Origin: Alphaproteobacteria bacterium
Lineage (GTDB): Bacteria > Pseudomonadota > Alphaproteobacteria > Micropepsales > Micropepsaceae
Assembly: GCA_019247845.1 (NCBI GenBank)
Contig: JAFBAL010000061.1
Location: 62,001 to 126,000 of the forward strand
Reading direction: 5' to 3'
Length of the DNA stretch: 64,000 nucleotides
Shown here: positions 55,528-63,419 of the stretch, piece after piece
Numbering within the stretch: position 1 is the stretch's first letter
Layout: each line of letters begins with the position of its first letter
Made by a program: the position numbers and the translations under genes
The notes under the pieces: model-generated
Told to the model about the DNA's origin: nothing
Seen by the model: the letters and a program-made list of their open reading frames with translations, nothing else
Database searches by the model: none

Positions 55528-56651
55528 GCGGCGTTGCTCTGCTCCAGCTCGCCGACCAGCTTCTCTTTCCACGCGCGCTGCGGGCCGAGCGCCAGGCCAA
55601 GCTGCTTGGAGCGCTTGTAATAGAAGTGGCAGTCCGCCTCCCAGGTGAAGCCGATGCCGCCATGCGTCTGGATGTTCTCTTTCGACGCGAAGTCGAAGGC
55701 CTGCGTCGCCGAGATGCGCGCGGCGGCGGCGGCCAGCGGCAGCTCGCGCGCGCCGGTCGACAGCGCCCAGGCGCCGTAATAGGCGTTGGAGCGCGCCAGC
55801 TCGTTGCCGACATACATGTCGGCGAGCTTGTGCTTGATCGCCTGGAACGAGGCGATGGGGCGGCCGAAGGCATAACGCTGCATCGCATAGTCCTTGGCCA
55901 TCACCAGGCACTGGTCGGCGCCGCCGACCTGCTCGAAGGCCATCAGGATCGCGGCGCGCTCGAGCACGCGGTTGGCCGCCGACCAGCCCTCGCCCGGCTT
56001 GCCGAGAGCCTCGGCCGGCGCGTTGTCGAACACGATCTCGGCCGAGCCGCGCGACGGATCGAGCGAGTTGGCCTTGCGCCGCTTCACGCCCGCGCCGGTC
56101 AGATCGACGAGGACGAGCTGAAGCCCGCGCTCGCCCGCCTCTTCCGAACCGCGCGCGAGCACGACCGCATATTGCGCGTCCATGCCGTCGGTCACCGGCG
56201 TCTTGGCGCCGGAGAGCTTGCCGTTCCTGAAGCTGCAGCGCAGGTTCTTCGGCGTCACCGCGCCCGGGCCTTCGCTGCGCGCGAAGGTGCCGATCAACTC
56301 GCCCGACGCGACCTTGGGCAGTAGCCGCTTCTTCTGCTCGTCGGAACCGGCGGCGAGCAGCGCTTCGGCGAACAGGTAGACCGTCGAGGAGAACGGCACC
56401 GGCGCCAGAGCGCGGCCCAGCTCTTCCGCGACGACGCAGAGCTCGAGATAGCCGAGGCCCAATCCGCCGAACTCTTCCGGGATCGCGGTGCCCATCCAGC
56501 CCATCTGCGCGATCTGCTTCCACAGGCCCGCGTCATAGCCGCCGCTGCCGGTGTACAGATTGCGTACGTTCTTCGTCGTGCACTTCTCGCTCAGGAATTT
56601 CCGCGCCTGGTCCTTGATCTGCTTCTGGTCGTCGGAGAAATCGAAATTCAT
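55524..56651 (-). CDS. acyl-CoA dehydrogenase, small-subunit type
   Basis: The 375-residue ACAD has the N-terminal FDFSDDQKQIKDQARKFLSEK, then MGTAIPEEFGGLGLGYLELCV, and the C-terminal QTHGGIGFTWEADCHFYYKR typical of small partners in two-subunit ACADs. It is coupled to the conserved unknown and then the large ACAD, giving the order small - unknown - large. It starts at ATG 56651. The upstream region, shared with a divergent conserved gene, contains a TTAA-N7-TTAA motif. Confidence 0.87.
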   Translation of the reverse strand: MNFDFSDDQKQIKDQARKFLSEKCTTKNVRNLYTGSGGYDAGLWKQIAQMGWMGTAIPEEFGGLGLGYLELCVVAEELGRALAPVPFSSTVYLFAEALLAAGSDEQKKRLLPKVASGELIGTFARSEGPGAVTPKNLRCSFRNGKLSGAKTPVTDGMDAQYAVVLARGSEEAGERGLQLVLVDLTGAGVKRRKANSLDPSRGSAEIVFDNAPAEALGKPGEGWSAANRVLERAAILMAFEQVGGADQCLVMAKDYAMQRYAFGRPIASFQAIKHKLADMYVGNELARSNAYYGAWALSTGARELPLAAAAARISATQAFDFASKENIQTHGGIGFTWEADCHFYYKRSKQLGLALGPQRAWKEKLVGELEQSNAA

Positions 56652-56682
56652 CGCGTCTGCCCTTTGATGCCGAAGCCCCATT

Positions 56683-56697
56683 TTAACTTCCGCTTAA
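56683..56697. promoter_or_regulatory. CtrA-type site TTAA-N7-TTAA
   Basis: TTAACTTCCGCTTAA at 56683-56697 matches the alphaproteobacterial CtrA recognition pattern, two TTAA half-sites seven bases apart. It lies between the divergent small ACAD gene and the conserved gene at 56745, so it could control either. A chance match cannot be excluded, but TTAA is rare in sequence this rich in GC. Confidence 0.5.
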
Positions 56698-56744
56698 GGG
56701 GGGAAGTCTACTGTTACCCCGGGTAAGGTAGGGTCCGGCGAATT

Positions 56745-57275
56745 ATGGCCAAGGCAGTTTTCCATAAGAACCAGCGCGTCTTCGTGAAGCCGGTCGGAAC
56801 CTGGGCTTTGGTCGAGCACGTGGTGCCCCATTGGGCGAAGGGCTTGGACGAGCCGATCCGCGTGCATTATGACGCGGGGCTGGGGCGCGAGTTCACCGCC
56901 GACGAGCTGACCGCCGAGGAGCCGCTGGCCGAGCGCAAGGACAACGGCTCGGAACATTGGCGCGTCACGCGCGCGCGCAACAAGTGGCAGTCGACCGAGG
57001 ACTGCTCGCGCCATCCCATCCCCGGCACCTATCCCGTGATCATGACCGGCGAGACCGATTGGGGCGGCTGGCGCGTGCCCGGCGCCGAATACGATCTCGA
57101 TCCCGCGAAGATCGAGCGCCAGGCGCAGATGATCGCCGCGGCGCCCAAGCTCGCCATCCTGGTGCGCAACCTGATCGAATGGGCGCGCAAGTCCGGCGAG
57201 GAAATGCCGGCCGAGCTCGCGGACCTGGCGCATCGCGCCCAGGACGTGATGAGCGCGCTGGAAAACAAGGCCTGA
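56745..57275 (+). CDS. conserved alphaproteobacterial protein of unknown function
   Basis: The 176-residue cytoplasmic protein starts KAVFHKNQRVFVKPVGTWALV. A small SH3/KOW-like beta region is possible, followed by a Trp-rich middle (GETDWGGWRVPGAEYDLD) and a C-terminal helical part (KLAILVRNLIEWARKSGEEMP). I recall similar hypothetical proteins in alphaproteobacteria but no function. The start is clear, and a CtrA-type site lies 50-60 bases upstream. It converges on the thiL-linked gene with three bases between stops. Confidence 0.7.
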   Translation: MAKAVFHKNQRVFVKPVGTWALVEHVVPHWAKGLDEPIRVHYDAGLGREFTADELTAEEPLAERKDNGSEHWRVTRARNKWQSTEDCSRHPIPGTYPVIMTGETDWGGWRVPGAEYDLDPAKIERQAQMIAAAPKLAILVRNLIEWARKSGEEMPAELADLAHRAQDVMSALENKA

Positions 57276-57278
57276 TCT

Positions 57279-57794
57279 TCAAGGCGTCTTCGCAGGCTCC
57301 GCCTTCGCCTCGGCCGCAGGCGCCTTCTCGGGCGGCGGCACGTCGGTCTGCGCCTTGGGATGCAGCGGCGAGAACTGGATCTGCTTGAAGGTGATGGTCA
57401 CGACCTTGGACGCGCCCACGATCCTGCGCGCATCGGCGACCAGCCGTTGGCCCAGCAGCTTGGTATCGACCTTGGTCGGATCGCCCGAGAGGCCGATCGG
57501 CGCCGCATTCACGTCGCGCACGAAAGCGTCCTGGATGAAAGCGAGCTTCTCGCGCACCTCGACCGAGGCCGTGGGCGTCGAGGTCGTCAGCTTCGACGAG
57601 ATATAGGCATACCCCTCGAGCTTGCCGTCCACGCTCATCGGCGCGATCAGGAACGGCATCTCGACATGGGTGCCTGGCTCGTCTTTCTTTCCGCCTTCGG
57701 CGGTTGGCTTCTCGCCCGCGACGGCGGAAGCAAGCAACAACGACAGGACCGGCAGGGCGGCGAGCATGCGCATCCGCTCACGCTGCCCGAACAT
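57279..57794 (-). CDS. exported FliL-like protein, downstream of thiL
   Basis: The 171-residue protein has a probable signal or membrane anchor (MLAALPVLSLLLASAVAGEK) and a mature domain. FLIAPMSVDGKLEGYAYISSK, then REKLAFIQDAFVRDVNAAPIG resemble the FliL periplasmic domain, as weak pattern similarity only. The C-terminus is Pro/Ala/Lys-rich. Starts at 57794 and 57773 are possible; 57794 lies two bases after the thiL stop, so the gene is probably co-transcribed with thiL. No flagellar genes are present. Function unknown. Confidence 0.55.
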   Translation of the reverse strand: MFGQRERMRMLAALPVLSLLLASAVAGEKPTAEGGKKDEPGTHVEMPFLIAPMSVDGKLEGYAYISSKLTTSTPTASVEVREKLAFIQDAFVRDVNAAPIGLSGDPTKVDTKLLGQRLVADARRIVGASKVVTITFKQIQFSPLHPKAQTDVPPPEKAPAAEAKAEPAKTP

Positions 57795-57796
57795 GG

Positions 57797-58702
57797 TTAG
57801 AAATGGGTAAACCCTTTGACCGGGACCGCGATCTCCTGGCCGCGCGCATCCAGCAGGACGACGCCCGCGCCCTTCTCCACCCGGCCGATGCAGGCGGCAG
57901 GCGCGTCGGGCGCCGACGACGTGAACGCGATCTGGTAGTCGTCGCCCGCCGTCACGGCGCGCAAGACGTCGTTGCCCCATAGCGCCCTGAGTGCGTCGGA
58001 GCGCGGCACGCGATCCGCCTCGACCACGATGCGCGCCCCGGAGGTTTGCGCGATATGCCCGAGATCGGCGATCAACCCGTCCGAGACGTCGATCGCCGCG
58101 CTCGCGATGCCGATGAGCTTGCGCCCCAGCGCGACCGGCGGATCGGGCACGCGATAGCGCTCGAACAGCGGGCCCTGCCGCGCCGCCAGCCCGCCGCCCG
58201 AATCGCCGATCGTGCCGGTGACATAGACGAAGTCGCCCGCGCGCGCGCCGTCGCGGCGGATCATCCGTCCCGCAGGCACGTGACCGAACGCCGTGATCGC
58301 GACCGACAACGGCCCCGGTGTGCCGCTCATGTCGCCGCCGAGCAAGGTCACGCCATAATGCGCCTGGTCGTCGCCGAGACCGCGCGCGAACATGCCGAGC
58401 CATGCCTCGTCCGCGGACGCCGGCGACAGCGACAACGACAGCAGATACGCCGCCGGCTCCGCTCCCTTCGCCGCCAAGTCCGACAGGTTCACGCGCAACG
58501 CCTTCTTCGCGATCGTGTCCGGCGGATCGTCCTCGAAGAAGTCGATGCCCGCGACCACGGTGTCGGTCGTCACCACGATGTCGTGACCCGCGCGCTGCGG
58601 CACCAGCGCCGCGTCGTCCTTCAGAGCGAACGCGTTCGGACTCGTCGCGAGGGGCGCGAAGTACTTGGCGATAAGGTCGAATTCAGAACTGCAGCTCGTC
58701 AT
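57797..58702 (-). CDS. thiL: thiamine-monophosphate kinase ThiL
   Basis: The 301-residue AIR-synthase-fold kinase has the ThiL N-terminus EFDLIAKYFAPLATSPNAFAL, then DDAALVPQRAGHDIVVTTDTV, FFEDDPPDTIAKKALRVNLSD and TLLGGDMSGTPGPLSVAITA. IDVSDGLIADLGHIA and AGDDYQIAFTS supply metal-binding residues. It phosphorylates TMP to TPP. The only fitting start is ATG 58702, which lies 20 bases inside the nusB end. nusB-thiL adjacency is typical of alphaproteobacteria. Confidence 0.93.
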   Translation of the reverse strand: MTSCSSEFDLIAKYFAPLATSPNAFALKDDAALVPQRAGHDIVVTTDTVVAGIDFFEDDPPDTIAKKALRVNLSDLAAKGAEPAAYLLSLSLSPASADEAWLGMFARGLGDDQAHYGVTLLGGDMSGTPGPLSVAITAFGHVPAGRMIRRDGARAGDFVYVTGTIGDSGGGLAARQGPLFERYRVPDPPVALGRKLIGIASAAIDVSDGLIADLGHIAQTSGARIVVEADRVPRSDALRALWGNDVLRAVTAGDDYQIAFTSSAPDAPAACIGRVEKGAGVVLLDARGQEIAVPVKGFTHF

Positions 58703-59168
58703 CGGGCGGGGCCTCGCCGAATTCCGTCGCGCGCTTCCGGCGCGCCAGCCTGTCGAGCGCGGCATTGACGAAGCTGGGCTCGTCGCCGGTGAAGAAGGCA
58801 TGCGCGACGTCGACATATTCGTCGATCACGACCTTGGCCGGCACGTCCTTGGCCGCGATCAGCTCGTAGCCCGCGGCGCGCAGGATCGCGCGCAGGATGG
58901 AATCGATGCGGCCGAGCCGCCAGTCGGCGCTCAACACGCCGGTGACGCCGGCGTCGATCTCTTCCTGGTGCTCGGGCACGCCCCGCACCAGGCGGGCGAA
59001 GAACTCGGCATCGACCTCGCCGGCGGTGCCGGTCTCGGCCTCGCGCCCGAAGCGGTGCTCGGTGAACTCGAACACGGCTTCGTCGGCGCCGGTGCCCGTC
59101 AGCTCCATCTGATAGAGCGCCTGGACCGCGGCGAGGCGCGCGGTGCTGCGTCCTTGGCGGTCGGTCAT
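58683..59168 (-). CDS. nusB: transcription antitermination factor NusB
   Basis: The 161-residue all-helical protein begins RSTARLAAVQALYQMELTG, the standard NusB opening. It also has WRLGRIDSILRAILRAAGYEL and PAKVVIDEYVDVAHAFFTGDE, which contact boxA RNA and NusE. It works in rRNA antitermination. It starts at ATG 59168, ten bases after ribH, and overlaps thiL by 20 bases. Its place in the rib cluster is the usual one. Confidence 0.93.
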   Translation of the reverse strand: MTDRQGRSTARLAAVQALYQMELTGTGADEAVFEFTEHRFGREAETGTAGEVDAEFFARLVRGVPEHQEEIDAGVTGVLSADWRLGRIDSILRAILRAAGYELIAAKDVPAKVVIDEYVDVAHAFFTGDEPSFVNAALDRLARRKRATEFGEAPPDDELQF

Positions 59169-59178
59169 GCGCGGGCGC

Positions 59179-59607
59179 TCATCGGGAATAACGCGCGCGC
59201 GTCTCGACAAGCGAGAGACACGCCCGCGCCGCGTCGCCGCCCTTGTCGCCGCCGCTGCGGCTGGCACGCGCCAGGGCCTGCGCCTCGTTCTCGACGGTCA
59301 GGATGCCGTTGCCGACGCACAGCCCGTGGTTCAGGCCCAGATCCATCAGCCCGCGCGCGCTTTCGCCGGCCACGATCTCGAAATGAAAGGTCTCGCCGCG
59401 GATGACGCAGCCGAGCGCGACATAGCCGTCATAGCCGCGGTCGCTTGTCGCCGCGAACAGGATCGCGGGCGGGATCTCGAGCGCGCCGGTCACGGTGATG
59501 CGCTCGAACTGCGCGCGCGCCGCGTCCAGCGCCGCGGTCGCGCCGTCGAGCATCATGGTGGCGATGTCGTCGTAGTAGCGCGACTCGACGATCAATATGC
59601 GTGCCAT
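59179..59607 (-). CDS. ribH: 6,7-dimethyl-8-ribityllumazine synthase RibH
   Basis: The 142-residue lumazine synthase has ILIVESRYYDDIATMMLDGA and the ribityl/phosphate-binding ITVTGALEIPPAILFAA. YVALGCVIRGETFHFEIVAGES and GLCVGNGILTVENEAQALARA complete the family pattern. It condenses the RibB and RibD/RibA products into lumazine. The ATG overlaps the ribBA-type stop (TGATG), showing coupling. nusB follows after ten bases. Confidence 0.94.
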   Translation of the reverse strand: MARILIVESRYYDDIATMMLDGATAALDAARAQFERITVTGALEIPPAILFAATSDRGYDGYVALGCVIRGETFHFEIVAGESARGLMDLGLNHGLCVGNGILTVENEAQALARASRSGGDKGGDAARACLSLVETRARYSR

Positions 59608-60752
59608 CAGCCGTTGTCCTTTGACTTGTCCGCCGCCTGGCCCCGGATCGGGTGCGTGCCCACGATGTCGAGGCCGTAGCCGTCCAGCGCCACGATCTTC
59701 TTCTCCGGCGTGTCGGTCAGCAGCACCATGTCCTTGATGCCGAGATCGAGCAGGATCTGCGCGCCGACGCCGTATTCCTTCACCCGCCTGCGGTCGATGT
59801 CGTCCTCGGTGCGGCGCGACAGCACGTCGGTGACGAAGGTGGGCCTGGTCTGGCGCAGCAGCACCACCACGCCGCGGCCGCGCTCGGCCACGATGCGCAT
59901 CGCCTCGCCCAGGGTGTCGGGCGCGGCGTTTTTCCACGCCAGCATGTCGGTGAAGATGTTGATCGCATGCATGCGCACGAGCACCGGCTCGGACGTCGCG
60001 ATGTCGCCCTTCACCAGCGCGATGTGCTCGGCATAGTCGAGCCGGTTGACGTAGACGACCATCTTCCAGTCGCCGCCGTTGTGGCTCTGGAACGGGACCT
60101 CGAGCGTGCGCTTGACGAAGTGGTCGTATTTGCGGCGATAGGCGATGAGGTCGGCGATGGTGCCGATCTTGAGGTTGTGGTGCTGGGCGAACTTCACCAG
60201 GTCGGGCAGCCTGGCCATGGTGCCGTCGTCGTTCATGATCTCGCAGATCACGCCGGCGGGGGCGAGGCCCGCGAGACGGGCGATATCGACCGAGGCTTCG
60301 GTATGGCCGGCGCGCACCAGCGTGCCGCCGTGGCGCGCGACCAGCGGGAAGACGTGGCCGGGCGAGACGATGTCGTCCTTGCTCTTGGTCGCGTCGATGG
60401 CGACCGAGATCGTATGCGCGCGATCGTGCGCCGAGATGCCGGTCGAGATGCCTTCCTTGGCCTCGATCGAGACGGTGAAGGCGGTCTGGTTCGGCGTGCC
60501 GTTGACCTGCGTCATCATCGGGATCTCGAGCAGTTCGGCGCGCTCCTGCGTCAGCGCCAGGCAGATCAGCCCGCGGCCGTATTTGGCCATGAAGTTCACG
60601 GCCTCGGGCGTGCACATCTGCGCCGGGATGACGAGGTCGCCTTCGTTCTCGCGGTCCTCGGCATCGATCAGGATGAACATCTTGCCGTTGCGCGCGGCCT
60701 CGATCACGTCCTCGATCTGGGCGATGTAGTCGTGGAAGACGGGGACGTTCAT
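59607..60752 (-). CDS. ribB: DHBP synthase with degenerate GTP cyclohydrolase II domain (RibBA-type, RibBX-like)
   Basis: The 381-residue protein has an intact RibB half: GKMFILIDAEDRENEGDLVIPAQ, AVNFMAKYGRGLICLAL, ISAHDRAHTISVAIDATKSK, HVFPLVARHGGTLVRAGHTEA and VICEIMNDDG. This half makes dihydroxybutanone phosphate from ribulose-5-P. The C-terminal half aligns with GTP cyclohydrolase II but lacks the zinc Cys residues (HSECLTGD...CDC) and the RGIGL motif; in their place are VRMHAINIFTDMLAWKNA and GVVVLLRQTRPTF. It is therefore probably bifunctional in name only, as described for the proteobacterial RibBX variant, so another ribA should exist elsewhere. It overlaps ribE and ribH. Confidence 0.87.
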   Translation of the reverse strand: MNVPVFHDYIAQIEDVIEAARNGKMFILIDAEDRENEGDLVIPAQMCTPEAVNFMAKYGRGLICLALTQERAELLEIPMMTQVNGTPNQTAFTVSIEAKEGISTGISAHDRAHTISVAIDATKSKDDIVSPGHVFPLVARHGGTLVRAGHTEASVDIARLAGLAPAGVICEIMNDDGTMARLPDLVKFAQHHNLKIGTIADLIAYRRKYDHFVKRTLEVPFQSHNGGDWKMVVYVNRLDYAEHIALVKGDIATSEPVLVRMHAINIFTDMLAWKNAAPDTLGEAMRIVAERGRGVVVLLRQTRPTFVTDVLSRRTEDDIDRRRVKEYGVGAQILLDLGIKDMVLLTDTPEKKIVALDGYGLDIVGTHPIRGQAADKSKDNG

Positions 60753-61342
60753 GGCTTCACCAGGCGGGCGACATAGCGCGCCAAAAGGTCGATCTCGAAA
60801 TTGACCTTCGTGCCCGGCTTGGCGCGGCCGAAGGTCGTCACCTTCTGGGTATGCGGGATGATGTTGACGCCGAAGCGCGGGCCGTCGACGTCGTTGACGG
60901 TCAGCGACACGCCGTCGAGCGCGACCGAGCCCTTGGGCGCGACGAAGCGCGCAAGCTTCGCCGGCACCGCGAACACCATGCGCACGGATTCGCCTTCCGC
61001 CTTGACGCCCACGACCTCGGCGACCGCGTCGACATGGCCGGTGACGATGTGGCCACCGAATTCGTCGCCGACGCGCATCGGGCGTTCGAGATTGACCGCA
61101 TCGCCCACCTTCCACGTGCCGAGAGTCGTCTTGGACAAGGTCTCGCCCGAGGCGGTGACGGCGAACCAGCGGTCCCTGGCCGAGCCCTTGTCGACCACGG
61201 TCATGCAGACGCCGGCGCAGGCGATGGAGGCGCCCATCTCGACCGCCGACACGTCGTAGTTCGTGGCGATCACGAGATGGGTGTCGCCGCGCTTCTCCAC
61301 ATGGCGCAGCTTGCCGACGTCGGTGACGATTCCGGTGAACAT
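60749..61342 (-). CDS. ribE: riboflavin synthase alpha subunit RibE
   Basis: The 197-residue protein starts MFTGIVTDVGKL and has two lumazine-binding repeats, with GASIACAGVCMTVVDKGS in the first and PKGSVALDGVSLTVNDVDG in the second. Homotrimeric riboflavin synthase dismutates two lumazines to riboflavin. The gene overlaps the ribBA-type start by four bases. No FMN riboswitch was recognised in the 58 bases separating it from the GH18-like gene. It is part of the rib-nusB-thiL unit. Confidence 0.94.
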   Translation of the reverse strand: MFTGIVTDVGKLRHVEKRGDTHLVIATNYDVSAVEMGASIACAGVCMTVVDKGSARDRWFAVTASGETLSKTTLGTWKVGDAVNLERPMRVGDEFGGHIVTGHVDAVAEVVGVKAEGESVRMVFAVPAKLARFVAPKGSVALDGVSLTVNDVDGPRFGVNIIPHTQKVTTFGRAKPGTKVNFEIDLLARYVARLVKP

Positions 61343-61400
61343 CCTAAAGGGATTATCAATCCGAAAACCGCGCCCAAATCAACGGCCACCGGACGCCGGG

Positions 61401-62285
61401 TCAGCTTGGCAGGCCGAGCCCCTCCAGCATCGCCTTGACGTAGTCGGAAGCGCTGGGGCTCGCCGGCATGCTGTCCAGCCCGATGCCCCATAGGAAGGCG
61501 CCGCCGAAGCCGCCATCCTTCAGATGGGCGCAAATCCGCGTGACCGTGGCGAGGTCGGGCTTGCCGCCGTTTCCGTCCTTTTCCGGCTTGATGCCCACGC
61601 AAAGCTTCTCCGCCGGGACGCCGGCGGCGACATATTCGGCCAGCAGCGTGTCGAGCGCGGCCATGTCGTCGTCATGGGTGATGCCGTAGCACATGATGTT
61701 GATCTGGGCGACGTAAGCCATCGCGGTGCTTTGGTAGAACGGCGTCATGGTGCCGGAATAGGCGTCGTTGGTGTTGGTGCCGGCCGAGGTGTCGCCGACG
61801 GTGATCGCGATCGGCTTGCCTTTCTGCTGCAGCCGGGGGCCCACGGTGCCGATCAGCGCGATCAGGTTCCTCCCGAAGTCCTCGTTGACCTGGCGCGTGC
61901 GCGTCCACCAGTCCTCGACGTCGAGCTCGAGGCCGCAGAAATAATACTTGTCGACATTGGCGATCAGCTCGCCCGCCAGATTGTCGAGCTCGCGGTTCTC
62001 GGCCACGAAGGTGCGGAAATCGGGATTGGCGTCGCCGCCATAGGACAGCAGGGTGCGCGCATAGAAGCTGCAATTGCCGTGCGCGTTCTGCCACGAATTC
62101 CAGGTGACGTAAGGGCCCGTATTCGAGGGATAGGGGAAGTCGCCGCTCGCCGAATAGTCCGTCCAATAGCCGCTGTTGTTGTACTTCAGGATCCCGAAGC
62201 ACGGCAGGAGCCAGAAATCGTAGTCGGGTATCGCCGCGTTCGCCCAGCCGGCCCAATACGCCATCGCGATCATGTCTCGCGCCAT
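61401..62285 (-). CDS. GH18-like (chitinase-type fold) protein inserted in the riboflavin cluster
   Basis: The 294-residue probable TIM-barrel protein begins MARDMIAMAYWAGWANAAIPD. It has the GH18-like active-site strand YYFCGLELDVEDWW, in which the DxxDxDxE motif is changed to CxxExDxE but the catalytic Glu and neighbouring Asp remain. AQINIMCYG and the C-terminal GGAFLWGIGLD are also barrel-like. No signal peptide is seen, so it may act inside the cell or be exported otherwise. It lies between ribD and ribE, an unusual position. Family assignment is tentative. Confidence 0.5.
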   Translation of the reverse strand: MARDMIAMAYWAGWANAAIPDYDFWLLPCFGILKYNNSGYWTDYSASGDFPYPSNTGPYVTWNSWQNAHGNCSFYARTLLSYGGDANPDFRTFVAENRELDNLAGELIANVDKYYFCGLELDVEDWWTRTRQVNEDFGRNLIALIGTVGPRLQQKGKPIAITVGDTSAGTNTNDAYSGTMTPFYQSTAMAYVAQINIMCYGITHDDDMAALDTLLAEYVAAGVPAEKLCVGIKPEKDGNGGKPDLATVTRICAHLKDGGFGGAFLWGIGLDSMPASPSASDYVKAMLEGLGLPS

Positions 62286-62324
62286 CGCCCGTCCCCGTGT
62301 TCCCGACGGAGGGCTTATATCAAC

Positions 62325-63419
62325 TCAAGATGGAACATGCGAGAAGGATTCGAGCACATCGGCGCCGAGCGCGAGCCGGTCCCGGAGCGCGAAGCGATGC
62401 GCCTCGTCGAGGTCGAGGGTGGCGAGCGCATCGACGGCGCTTTTCCCCGAGGCGCCGAGCACCAGGGGGCTTTGGAAGACCTCCAGCCGGTCGGCCAGCC
62501 CGCGGTCGAGGAAGGCGGCATGCACGCCGGCCCCGCCCTCGACAAGAAGCCGGGTGATGCCGCGCCGCGCCAGCTCTTTCAGCACCGCGCCGATCTCGGG
62601 CCGCCCGCGGGCGTCCCGCGCGGTCTTGATCACCTCGGCATCGGCCAGATGTCCGTCCACGGTGGTGAAGACGAGCGTCGGCGTCTGCTTGGCGGTCGCC
62701 ACCAGCTTGGAGGTCCGCGGCAGCCTGAGCCGGGTGTCGAGCACCACGCGCAGCGGCGAGCGGTCCTCGAGGCCTGCGATGCGGCAGGTAAGCTCGGGAT
62801 CGTCGGCAAGCGCGGTCTCGATGCCGACCAGGATCGCGTCGTGCCGGGCGCGCAGCAGATGCGCGAAGCGGCGGGCTTCGGGCCCGGTGATCCATTTGCT
62901 CTGGCCCGAGACGGTCGCGGTCTTGCCGTCGAGACTCTGCGCGATCTTGAGCGTCACGAGCGGGCGGTTCTGCGTCACGCGCAGGAAGAAGCCGGCGTTC
63001 AGCGCCGCGGCCTCGTCCTCCAGCACGCCGGTCGCGACCAGCACGCCCGCATCCCACAGCATCGATATGCCTTTGCCCGAGACGCGCGGATCCGGGTCTT
63101 CCAGCGCGGCGACGACGCGCGCGACGCCGGCCTCGATCAACGCATTGGCGCAAGGCGGCGTGGCGCCCTGATGCGCGCAAGGCTCGAGCGTGACATAGGC
63201 GGTCGCGCCCCGCGCCGCTTCGCCGGCTTCGGCCAGCGCCATGGCCTCGGCATGCGGCCGGCCGCCCTTTTGGGTGAAGCCGCGCCCGACGACGCGGCCC
63301 TCGGCCGAGACGATCACGCAGCCGACCGCGGGGTTCGGCGCGGTGGCGCCCAGCGCGCGTTGCGCGAGCGCCAGCGCATGGCGCATATGGACGTGGTCCG
63401 CGCTCAATTCGGCACCCAT
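62325..63419 (-). CDS. ribD: bifunctional diaminohydroxyphosphoribosylaminopyrimidine deaminase/reductase RibD
   Basis: The 364-residue protein has an N-terminal deaminase domain with zinc site HAEAMALAEAG and YVTLEPCAHQGATPPCANALI. The C-terminal reductase begins NRPLVTLKIAQSLDGKTATVSGQSKWI and has LLVEGGAGVHAAFL. It carries out two steps of riboflavin synthesis after GTP cyclohydrolase II. The start is uncertain: ATG 63419 overlaps the DUF429 end by 16 bases; TTG 63407 forms a TTGA overlap; ATG 63386 begins MRHALALAQ. The GH18-like gene separates it from ribE. Confidence 0.92.
   Translation of the reverse strand: MGAELSADHVHMRHALALAQRALGATAPNPAVGCVIVSAEGRVVGRGFTQKGGRPHAEAMALAEAGEAARGATAYVTLEPCAHQGATPPCANALIEAGVARVVAALEDPDPRVSGKGISMLWDAGVLVATGVLEDEAAALNAGFFLRVTQNRPLVTLKIAQSLDGKTATVSGQSKWITGPEARRFAHLLRARHDAILVGIETALADDPELTCRIAGLEDRSPLRVVLDTRLRLPRTSKLVATAKQTPTLVFTTVDGHLADAEVIKTARDARGRPEIGAVLKELARRGITRLLVEGGAGVHAAFLDRGLADRLEVFQSPLVLGASGKSAVDALATLDLDEAHRFALRDRLALGADVLESFSHVPS

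Noticed and set aside
61343..61400. FMN riboswitch in front of ribE
   Set aside because: The interval is only 58 bases and shows none of the conserved RFN helices; none was seen before the ribBA-type gene either.
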